Source: Russula earlei (Eukaryota > Basidiomycota > Agaricomycetes > Russulales > Russulaceae). From it: a DNA stretch of 64,000 nucleotides. Positions 54,858 to 64,000 of this stretch are shown here, piece after piece. Within the stretch, counting starts at the first letter, position 1. Each line of letters begins with the position of its first letter. The notes beneath the pieces are model-generated. The model was not told where the DNA came from and searched no databases. It saw only the letters and a program-made list of their open reading frames with translations. A program made the position numbers and the translations under genes. The stretch is taken from contig JAGFNK010000096.1 of assembly GCA_025769875.1 (NCBI GenBank), positions 62,001 to 126,000 on the forward strand, written 5' to 3'.

Positions 54858-56130
54858 ATGACCAAGTCTCCGTCATGGCCCTCCCTCCCTCTGATACTAC
54901 TGCTGGTGCAACTCATTGTCGTACCCGTGGAGGCTCAAGTCCAGGCACCAGATTGCTCTCCAGACTCGATGGTTCATTGGGGTTGGGTACGTGTATCATG
55001 TTCCGTTCTCACTAAGCTCTGCTGACCTGGTGAGATTGTGGCAGACATATAACAGCCTCAATCAGACCCCTTGTGAGACAGCTGCTTACCTTGCAGCAGA
55101 ATGTAATAACGGACGTACGTTTGTCCTATCTCTTGTGCCTCTTGGGATCTCACTTGTGCACAGAATTCTTAATACCACAGCTTGCTTCAGGAAATCATTA
55201 CACGGGCCCGTCCGGGTCCGATGCCACCGATATGTGTGAATGCAACTCGGTATTCTATTCGTTACTTAGTGCTTGCTCTGGCTGTCAAAAGGGTATTTGG
55301 ATACCGTACGCTTTTTCTGGACAAATCACGATCCTTCACTGATAAGAGTGACTCCGATTTTCAGTTACGGCCAGTGGTCTGAAAATTGCAGCGCTGTAGA
55401 ACCAGTTTCAACGTATGTTCCTATCGTGCGTCATGCACGTTCAATGCTGAGCAGGCCGGCTGAGCAGGTATCCTCGGAAAATAAGCAGCGCGACCCTTGT
55501 ATCAGCATGGGCCTTCCTGAACGTCTCCGTATGTCTTATCCCTTCTCTTCGGCCATGTTTAATCTCGGTCTGTAGGATTCTCAACCCTGGGACAATGTTA
55601 CCGCCTGTGCCTTTGGCCGCAACCCGGAGTCCGGTGGTACTTACCGCCCACCGTTCGCACCACAGTTCAATGCTGGGAACGCCTTCAGCCTCGGCGTACT
55701 TGTCGGCGCCATAACAGGCTCCACGATCCTTACATTGATCATCGTTGGGGGAGGAGTTTGGTACATTTTGAAGCGTATTCGCCGACGGCGTCGTTGGCCG
55801 ATTACCGATCCAAAGTACTTCTCGACCAGGCCCCTGATCGCTGGACAAGAGAATGGCGGGGGCGAAGGCGAGGTTCGGACGCCGGAACCGGACAAGAAAT
55901 TCTACGTGCGTTCCTCGTCGTTCGTACACTCTTTCGGTTGGGACTTGGGGGCTGATGTTTTTCGTCGCACCGCGCTCTCTGCCCCATAGGATCCCTCTGA
56001 CCCTAGCACATATCCCGATCTTCAAGCCTTTCCCCAAAGAACCACTCATTTGGAGATATCAACACAGTATCCAACTTCTGTCTCCACAAATCTGCACCAT
56101 AAGCACTACTCAGGTCTTCCCGAGGTATAG
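54858..56130 (+). CDS. Single-pass membrane protein, mushroom-type Cys-rich ectodomain
   Basis: Predicted type I membrane protein. Signal peptide MTKSPSWPSLPLILLLVQLI / VVPVEA (ATG 54858), then a Cys-rich ectodomain: QVQAPDCSPDSMVHWGW, TYNSLNQTPCETAAYLAAEC, FLIPQLASGNHYTGPSGSDA, MCECNSVFYSLLSACSGCQK, YGQWSENCSAVEPVST, WDNVTACAFGRNPESGG with possible N-glycosylation sites (NQT, NCS, NVT). One membrane helix FSLGVLVGAITGSTILTLII / VGGGVWYIL is followed by a basic stop-transfer KRIRRRRRWPITDPKYFSTR and a disordered cytosolic tail ending HHKHYSGLPEV (TAG 56128-56130). I know this arrangement (PC..AAYL..C, CECN..YSL..AC..CQ) as an uncharacterised agaricomycete family with many paralogues; ligand and role are unknown. 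Five or six introns. Confidence 0.8.
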
Positions 56131-56494
56131 CGCCCTTTCCCCCTACCATCCATGCGAGGAACCGTGGGGTGTAAGGAGGACACCCGCCTACATACGGCGA
56201 GTGCCGTACAATTACTATGCACTTCTACTAGAATACTATGAACTCTTTATGTGGATGAGCATCATTTGCACTGTACTAACATTTGCACACGAGCAACGAT
56301 CAACGTTCGGCTTGAGGAGGGTGGAATGTAGATCCCTGGGAATGAATACTAGCCATCACCCAGTCGTAGATTGTTCAGTTGTATCCGTGACGGATAAGCG
56401 CTTGTCAGCCATCTTGACCTCTTCCCCCGCGGCCGATGCTCGAGCTTCCGCGGCAACTCTTACAATAGCTGCTTCCCTCTCGCATCTTCCCAGA
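56131..56494. other. Intergenic: membrane protein 3' side / PUS4 promoter
   Basis: 364 bases, nothing else recognised. Confidence 0.5.
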
Positions 56495-57767
56495 ATGCCA
56501 AAGGTCCCGTCTTCCTTGCCTCTATCTGGCCTCTTTGGCATAATAAAGCCGTCAGGACCAACGTCCATGCACGTCTTGGACGAACTGAAGAGACTCGTCT
56601 GTAACTCTCGTCTCTTCGTCGACGAAGAGAAACTCGGGAAGAAGGCGGTTAAAAAGAGGACGCGGAGAGACAATGTGAGGATTGGACAAGGAGGCACGCT
56701 GGATCCACTTGCAGATGGGGTTCTCGGTCAGTGTATTTTGGAGTTTCACGATGTTCGGCCCCGGAACGTTTACGCATGCATCGCAGTGGTCGGCGTCGGC
56801 AAAGGCACGAAGAAGTTGAGCGATTTCTTGGATTGCACAAAGGCGCGCGCCCCCGCACGAGTGCCTTACGCGAGCTAACAATACTTTGATAGGAGTATCG
56901 CACGACGTGTTTGCTCGGGTGCGAGACGGATACGTACGATAGCGAAGGTGCAAGGGTGCGCACGGCGCCCTGGCGACACGTCACTCGCGAGAAGGTCGAG
57001 GATGCACTCTCACACTTCCGCGGCGAGATCCAACAGGCACCGCCCATGTACGTCCACGTAAAGCGCCGTCCCGTCCCCCCGTTCAACCTAACCCTCGAGG
57101 AACCCACCCCACCCCACTACCACGGCCACCGCCGACGTGTCGCTTCGAAAACAACAACAACAACAACAGATTCTCCGCGCTCAAAATGGACGGGCTGCCG
57201 CTCTACGAGTACGCGCGCAGGGGCATCCCCCTCCCGCGGCCGATCGAGAAGCGACCCGTCACGGTTCACTCGCTCGAGCTGGTCGAGTGGAAGGGCGGCG
57301 ACCATGCGCACCGCTGGCCGGACAAGGCGTTCTCCGCCGAGCAGAGGAGGGCCCTGGCGCGGTCGCTTTCCGGCGGGGATCCCGCCGCTTCCTTGGCGGA
57401 CGACGAGGAGGGCAAGGTGGATCGCGAGGACGAGGACGAGGACGATGACGAGGGCACGTCGGACGAGGTCCCGACGGCATTTGTGCTGCGGATGCGCGTC
57501 TCTGGCGGCACGTACGTGCGCTCGATCGTGCATGACCTCGGGCACGCGCTCGGCTCTGCCGGGCACGTCGTCGCTCTCACCCGGTCCAGACAGAAAGATT
57601 ACGTTCTTGAGCCCACGGAGGAGGGCGACCGCGGGTGCGTACCGTGGGAGGTGTTCGAGGCTGCATTAGAAGATGGAGGAGAAAAAGACGCGGACGGGTG
57701 GACCGCATGGGAGCGTGAAGTGTTAGATAAGCTCGTCGTCGTCGATGGAGGCGGGAAAAAGACATAG
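56495..57767 (+). CDS. PUS4: tRNA pseudouridine-55 synthase PUS4 (TruB family)
   Basis: Converts uridine 55 of the tRNA T-loop (and some mRNA sites) to pseudouridine, in nucleus and mitochondria. Starts MPKVPSSLPLSGLFGIIKPS, GPTSMHVLDELKRLV, then the catalytic motif RIGQGGTLDPLADGVL, whose aspartate is the nucleophile, VVGVGKGTKKLSDFLDCTK, EYRTTCLLGCETDTYDSEGA, PPMFSALKMDGLPLYEYARR (motif with the K-x-G-x-x-L-Y core) and SGGTYVRSIVHDLGHALGSA. An acidic insert (GKVDREDEDEDDDEGTSDE) lies before the last motif and the C-terminus is longer than bacterial TruB. The gene is strongly G+C-rich in its 3' half. Intron phases restore the family sequence; stop 57765-57767. Confidence 0.93.
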
Positions 57768-58195
57768 CGTCTCTATCTCATCTATGCTGCCCGGTGTTTC
57801 TGGGACCTCTTAAAGATGATGGGTACGGACTCTCTACTCTACTTACCCAGGCCGTTGTGCTGACGACCACTGGCAATTTCCCGGCTCAGTAACAGTTGCA
57901 CGGCCGCTGCTAATCCCCCTCGCAGAGGTGGTATCGCCAGTTCTGATAGTTGATTTGATACCACAGTGATGTGAGGTTTTCCCTCCAGTCTATCTTGTAG
58001 GTACGCACGAATTGTACATCGTACATTATGGATCGATCATCCGACATGGTACCTCTGCATGGAACCCTTCATGTCTCTTCGTCGTCAGTTTGATAACTAA
58101 CGTGAATGGCAAAGCAGGACCCCGCGCACCTCGACCGGCAGCGGGCCGGATGAGCTTTCCGCTCCATCGCATCGATGTGATTCCTTCATCTCACC
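57768..58195. other. Intergenic between PUS4 and the aldolase
   Basis: 428 bases with no recognised gene; PUS4 3' UTR and promoter of the DapA-family gene. Confidence 0.5.
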
Positions 58196-59467
58196 ATGAC
58201 TTCTCACAAGGCCACTCTGCGATCTACACGGCCAATCACTCCTGGTATCATTGCACCCGTGCCCACATTCTTTCTCCCAGAAAGCGAGGATCTTGGTGTG
58301 TCGATCCGCCTCTGCCATACGTTCCGTTGTATCAAATCTCCCGAGAAACACAGATCTACAGGCGCTAGAGAAGCATGTGGTATACTTGGCGCGTGCTGGG
58401 GTGCGACCACTCCTGGCGGGTACGATGGGAGAGGGTGTACACCTTGCGCATGGCGAGCGCGCGAGGCTCATTCATTCGGCTCGCAAAGCACTCGACGCGG
58501 CGGGCTTCGTGGAAGTTCCCATCGTTGTCGGTGCTGGTGGCGGTAGCACCCGGGAGACCGTGGCGCTTTGTGACGAAGTTGCGGATGCGGGCGCAGACGC
58601 TGCTATCGTCATCACGCCGGGGTACTTTGCCGGAGTACTCGCAAACCACCCCTGTGCGGTGAAAGAGTTCTACACGGAGGTTGCGTTGAAGAGCCGGGTG
58701 CCCGTTCTGATATACAATTGTGGGTCCAGGCTCCACCTTTCGAACCGGATCCACTCGCCGACGCATGCGTACACACACACAGATCCTGCGGCGAGTGCCG
58801 GGATTGACCTCGACTCTGAAGTGATTTTAGAGCTGGCGGTTTCGTGTCCGAACCTGTGCGGCGTGAAGCTGACGTAGGTGATCCCAGTTTGCCATCGAAA
58901 GCTCAATCTCTCACCGCTGTACCCTCGCGCTGGTTGATAAGTTGCGGAAGCGTTGGCAAGCTGACGCGTATTGCAGCTGCGGTCGCCGATCCGACGTTTG
59001 ACAAGGCGCATCCGCGCAAGAATCCTGACGCGCCGTTTCTAGTATTGGGGGGTTACGCAGATTTTATCACCGCATCTGCCTTCGTCCATGGACACGGTGC
59101 CATTACGGGCCTCGCTAACATAGCACCAGTGAGTGCTCACACGGGTGTGCTAGATCGTGTACGTACTGATGGCCGTCAGTATTCTTTGGTGAAGCTATTC
59201 GAGCTGTCGGAGGCGGCTGAAAAAGACCGTACGCTGTTATCGAAGGCTCAAGAGTTGCAGGGCACAGTCGCGCGCGGAGACTTTACGGTCGCAAAGGCAT
59301 CGATCTCAGGTACGAAATTCCTCACGGACAAACTTTACGGATACGGTGGCACTCCTCGACGGCCGTTGCCCCCGATCGAAGCTGAGGACGCAAAACGGCT
59401 ATGGGAACATGCGCACGTGCAAGAGCTGGTTGAGAGAGAGCGGGAACTCAGCGAACAGAGGGGTTGA
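58196..59467 (+). CDS. DapA/HOGA-family class I aldolase
   Basis: Pyruvate-type Schiff-base lyase of the dihydrodipicolinate synthase superfamily. Fungi do not make lysine by the DapA route, so this is more likely a catabolic aldolase such as 4-hydroxy-2-oxoglutarate aldolase or the 2-keto-3-deoxy-L-galactonate (pectin catabolism) aldolase. Reads MTSHKATLRSTRPITPGIIA, PVPTFFLPESEDL, ALEKHVVYLARAGVRPLLAG, TMGEGVHLAHGERARLIHSA (GTxGE motif), EVPIVVGAGGGSTRETVALC, DAAIVITPGYFAGVL, VPVLIYNYP (active-site tyrosine), CPNLCGVKLT (Schiff-base lysine), APFLVLGGYADFITASAFVH, HGAITGLANIAP and KAQELQGTVARGDFTVAKAS. All catalytic residues are present and the exons open. An (AC)n run lies just before the acceptor preceding CCTGCGGCG. 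Stop 59465-59467. Confidence 0.9.
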
Positions 59468-59676
59468 TTCTTGGCAGCAGTTGGGGGGCGTGTAATGTTG
59501 ATATGTTGATATTTGACGTCATGTGACCGAGATCGATGAAGCAGGTGCGACCGAAAAGGGAATACGCCGAGATACCCATTCGGGGCAAGCGCGGGGTAAA
59601 ATTGGATGCTCTCTGCATCATCGACCACCAACACGGCACCGATCCCTCTCACCCTCACCCTCCATCCTCCTTGACG

Positions 59677-62600
59677 ATGGCCATCCACACCCCCGCCATC
59701 GTCTCCTGTCTCCGCTCATCACACCATTCTTGCCTCCCCAGGTCCCTCACAACTTGTCAGTCTTCCCCCGTTCTTTCCTCCTTTCGCAATCTCATAGCCC
59801 ATCGCCGTCATCCCCTCCAAGCCGTTTCTTCCCGTCCATTCCATGCATTCAGGCACGTGCTCTCCGATGCAACCGCATCTCCATCTGCGTCGGCCCAAGC
59901 AGAGTCCAGTATGTGTTTGACATCCATTTGAACCCACGCATTGCAAACACATTTCAAGGCACCCCCTACTCCGCCTTGAGAGTGGGAGTTCCGCGAGAGC
60001 TCTACCCAAACGAACGCCGCGTGGCGCTCACCCCGCAAAACGTTGCCCTCCTTCGAAAGAAGGGTTTCGCCCAAGTCCTCATCGAACACGACGCCGGAAC
60101 GCACGCTCAGTTTTTGAACGAAGACTACGACAAGGCCGGCGCGACACTCGCATCGCGCGAACACTTGTTTGCAACAACAGACATCATGCTCAAGGTCCGG
60201 CCTCCCCTGCGCGACCAAGAGGTCGAGCACATCAAGCACGGAAGCACCCTCATATCGTTTTTATATCCGAAGCAAAACAAGGAGCTGGTGGAGGCTCTGG
60301 CCAAACGAGATGTCAACACGTTTGCCATGGACATGATACCGCGGATCTCGCGTGCGCAGACTTTCGACGCGCTCAGGTCGGGCCTCCGTGTATTCTCGGC
60401 CACCAGCGCTTGTTCGCTGAATCTTCCGGGATCTGTCACAGCTCCATGTCAAGCATTGCCGGATACAAGGCCGTTCTGGAAGCCGCCAACCACTTCGGCC
60501 GATACATGACTGGTCAGGTTACCGCCGCAGGGTAGGTCTCTCCAGACTCTTACGTGTTCCGTAGAAGAGCCGCTTCTCACATCAATTCACCTGATTAGAA
60601 AGGTTGTGTCGATCCTTTTTATTGGGTAAGGGCTAAATATAGGAATGTGCAGATCCCCCCGTGCAAGGTCCTAGTGATCGGCGCAGGCGTTGCAGGTCTC
60701 AGCGCTATCGCAACCGCACGGCGTTTAGGCGCCATTGTGCGCGGCTTCGACACACGCCCTACCGTCCGCGAACAGGTCCAGTCCCTTGGAGCAGAATTTA
60801 TTGAGGTCGCGATACAAGAAGAAGGGAGCGGAGGGGGTGGTTACGCCAAAGAGATGTCCAAGGAGTTCATAGAGGCTGAGATGGCCCTTTTCTTAGAACA
60901 GTGCAAGGAAGTAGATATTGTAATAACCACTGTGAGTTTCTCGCTCGTACGCGTCCTCGACTCAACTGATAATTTCTTTTAGGCCCTCATACCCGGGAAA
61001 CCCGCGCCCAAACTGATCACAAATGAGGCACGTTCGAACAGCGCTGCGAGAGGCGTTGCCTCGCTGACTGTATGTCCCGATAGATGGTTGGCGCTATGAA
61101 GCAAGGTTCCGTCATCGTTGACTTGGCAGCCTTGGCAGGGGGGAATTGCGAGGCCACTATTCCAGGAAAGCTTCATGTTCACAAAGGGGTTACAATCATT
61201 GGTCCGTGATAACAACTTGGTTTATCAAGGAATATCAAAATAACCTGTTACACTCAGGTTTCACCGATTTCGAGTCCCGCCTACCTACCCAATCCTCAAC
61301 ACTTTACTCGAATAATATTACAAAGTTCCTTCTCTCTATCGCCCCCATCAACGCGCCTTCGAATTTCCATATCAACTTGGACGACGAGGTGGTCCGTGGT
61401 GCCCTCGTAGTACACCACGGAGCGCTTCTACAGCCCCCCCCGCGGGTCACTCCCGCGGCCCCGACGGCCCCACCGACGCCAACCAAGGCAGCTGAAGCCG
61501 AGAAAGAGACCCGCGCGATCACCCCATGGCAGAAAACTACGCGTGAAGTCGCAACTGTCGCAGCGGGCATGGGTACCACTGTTGCACTCGGAAAGGTGAC
61601 AGGCCCCCTGTTCATGACCAACTTCTTTACCTTTGGTCTCGCCGGTCTGATTGGATATCGCGTGGTGTGGGGTGTTGCACCTGCTTTACACTCACCGTTG
61701 ATGTCTGTCACAAATGCCATTTCGGGTAAGCGTTCGCGAGCCGTACTCGTACTTCTAGAGGCTAACCTGTGTAATATTAGGTATGGTTGGAATCGGTGGG
61801 CTTTTTGTGATGGGCGGTGGATATCTTCCAGGAACTGCATCTCAAGCACTTGGCGCTGTATCTGTCCTTCTGGCCAGCATCAATGTTGCCGGAGGATTCG
61901 TGATTACGAAGCGCATGCTGGACATGTTCAAGAGTAATGATCCTCCGCAATGCCTGGAACCTCGTTATTGACCCAATTGTGCAGGACCCAGCGATCCACC
62001 CGAGTATTCGTGGCTATATGGCATTCCTGCAGTAGTATTCACCGGAGGGTTCCTAGCAGCAGCCCATACGGGCATGGCGGGTCTGGTACAGGCTGGGTAT
62101 CTGACAAGCAGCATCCTCTGCATAGGTCCGTCTTTTGTATTCCGCCCTGGGGACTTGTGGTTCTGAACAAAGATGTTACTAGCCTCACTATCCGGCTTAT
62201 CCTCGCAAGCTACCGCACGCCAAGGCAACGCGCTTGGGATTCTCGGCGTCGGATCAGGCATCCTCGCCTCCCTCGCGGCAGTTGGCTTCCCGCCAGAAGT
62301 GCTTGCCCAGTTTGCTGCAGTTGCCGCTATTGGTGGAACAGTCGGAGCGATCATCGGGCGCCGTATTACCGCCACGGAGCTTCCGCAGATGGTTGCAGCG
62401 CTGCATTCAGTCGTCGGTCTCGCGGCTGTTCTCACAAGTATCGGTAGCGTAATTGGCGCCACGGCGGACCACCTTTCCACCCTTCATCTAGTCACGGCAT
62501 ACCTTGGCGTACTCATCGGTACGCTCTTTCTTCTCTCCCACAGGCACAGCATCTGATGTCGTGACGGTAAAGGTGGAGTCACGTTCACAGGCTCGATTGT

Positions 62601-64000
62601 CGCCTTCCTTAAGCTCGCTGGGAAGATGTCGTCCAGGCCACTCATGCTTCCTGCTCGGCATCTCATCAACGGCTCCCTTCTTGGCGGGAACCTGGCCGCG
62701 ATGGGCGGGTTTTTGGCTGCTGCTCCTGCCGTGCCGGCAGTAGCAGCTGCATACCTGTGCTTGAACACACTCTTCAGTTTCATAAAGGGATTTACGCTTA
62801 CTGCGGCCGTTGGGGGAGCTGACATGCGTACGTCTTTCTGGGTGCTGCTCGTTGGAATGCTTGCTGACATGGTCTGCGTTAGCTGTGGTCATCACCGTGC
62901 TAAACGCGTACTCTGGATTCGCCCTTGTCGCGGAAGGTGCGTTGTGGGAGGACCCCTGGCGTGATTCTCGAGAAGCATTCTGATCCAATGACGGTCTGGT
63001 GTACGCAGGGTTCATGCTCGACAACCCGTTATTAACCACGGTTGGATCTTTGATCGGCGTTAGTGGTTCCATTTTGTCGTATATCATGGTACGCGTCTCC
63101 CTTCGTTCGGTGCGGACAACCTACTTATAATGAAACATAGTGCGTTGCCATGAATCGTTCACTCACAAATGTCCTCTTTGGCGGCACTGCTCCGGCGCCA
63201 GCACAATCAGACTACAAGATCGAAGGTCAGATAACGCAAACAAACGCGGACGATGTCGTAGAGGCACTGGCGAATGCTGACAATGTCATACTAGTAAGCT
63301 TTCAATGATTCTAATTTCTGCTGGTGTTTCACGTGGTACGCGGCAGGTTGTCGGATATGGCATGGCCGTGGCGAAGGCACAGTACGCAATATCAGAAATC
63401 ACGTCTTTATTGCGGGCGAAAGGGGTGAACGTGCGGTTTGCGATTCACCCTGTCGCAGGACGCATGCCTGGCCAGTGCAATGTCCTGCTTGCCGAAGCGT
63501 CTGTTCCCTATGACAGTGCGGTCCCCCGTCCTCCTGTCACCTGTGGGCAGAATCTGAGATTATGTCTCTCACGCAGTCGTGTTGGAGATGGACGAGATAA
63601 ACGATGACTTTAGTGAGACAGACGTGACGCTGGTCATTGGCGCAAACGACACAGTCAATCCAATTGCCCTCGAGCCGGGCAGCGCGATCGCTGGCATGCC
63701 AGTGTTGCATGCATGGAAGAGTAAACAGGTGGTCGTGATGAAGCGCGGAATGAGCAGTGGCTACGGTACGTGTCGCTCGCCCTCCGTGTCTCAGTTTCTC
63801 GGGAGAAGGTGATTGACGGGGAAGTGTGATTACGCGGGGATTTATAGCGGATGTGCCGAACCCGATGTTCTACATGGCGGGGACGAAAATGCTCTTCGGT
63901 GACGCGAAAGACTCGTGCGAAGGTGGGTGATCTCGCATTTGCTGGTTATACGGTTGTCACTTAACAATGGGCTGATGAATACCCGTCACGTGTACAGCCA
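59677..64000 (+). CDS. Mitochondrial NAD(P) transhydrogenase (3' end cut by window edge)
   Basis: Proton-pumping enzyme that transfers hydride from NADH to NADP+ across the inner mitochondrial membrane. Starts [20 protein letters not shown] with an Arg/Ser-rich presequence ([12 protein letters not shown]). Domain [41 protein letters not shown] (NAD Rossmann), [20 protein letters not shown]. Domain II helices: [138 protein letters not shown]. Domain [87 protein letters not shown]. The fused order (I, membrane, III on one chain) is the eukaryotic type. The last visible exon begins at 63998; probably under 20 residues are missing. More than 15 introns. Confidence 0.95.

Overview
The window comes from the nuclear genome of a filamentous basidiomycete, probably an agaricomycete. 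Genes are packed tightly on both strands and broken by many short introns (about 50-60 nt), with GT-AG ends and CTRAY branch points. Protein sequences resemble basidiomycete versions of eukaryotic housekeeping families, and one gene (54858-56130) belongs to a single-pass membrane family I know only from mushroom-forming fungi. I see no bacterial operon, intact transposon, rRNA, tRNA or CRISPR array. Species cannot be named from the sequence.

Layout. 1-11.3 kb, all on the minus strand: casein kinase I (cut by the left edge), a Baeyer-Villiger-type flavin monooxygenase, the GID4/VID24 degron receptor, a 2-oxoglutarate/Fe(II) oxygenase and a DHA2-type MFS exporter. The monooxygenase, oxygenase and exporter look like a small oxidation-and-export neighbourhood. 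Single-base lesions interrupt the kinase, monooxygenase and exporter. 12.7-23.5 kb is a dense housekeeping block: Ran, BCS1, BUD23, BET3, mitochondrial uS13, XAP5, V-ATPase subunit D, RPL26 and FRG1, largely arranged as convergent and divergent pairs that share very short promoters. 23.5-26.3 kb is gene-poor. 26.3-32 kb holds LUC7 and a large, serine/proline-rich probable nuclear protein with an immunoglobulin-like segment. 33.3-50.7 kb holds a USP48-type deubiquitinase, GAA1, TAF7 and the type III phosphatidylinositol 4-kinase STT4. 51.3-64 kb holds a UDP-sugar transporter, a coiled-coil protein, the mushroom-type membrane protein, the tRNA pseudouridine synthase PUS4, a DapA-family aldolase and mitochondrial NAD(P) transhydrogenase, cut by the right edge a few residues before its end.

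The genes span several core processes: ribosome and tRNA maturation (BUD23, RPL26, uS13m, PUS4), mRNA splicing and transcription (LUC7, FRG1, XAP5, TAF7), membrane traffic and lipids (BET3, STT4, GAA1, sugar transporter, V-ATPase), mitochondria (BCS1, uS13m, transhydrogenase) and ubiquitin (GID4, USP48). The most unusual molecular details are splicing ones: a probable AT-AC intron inside the STT4 kinase domain, GC-AG introns, and micro-exons as short as 15 nt. All intron models were read by eye from conserved protein continuity and need RNA support.
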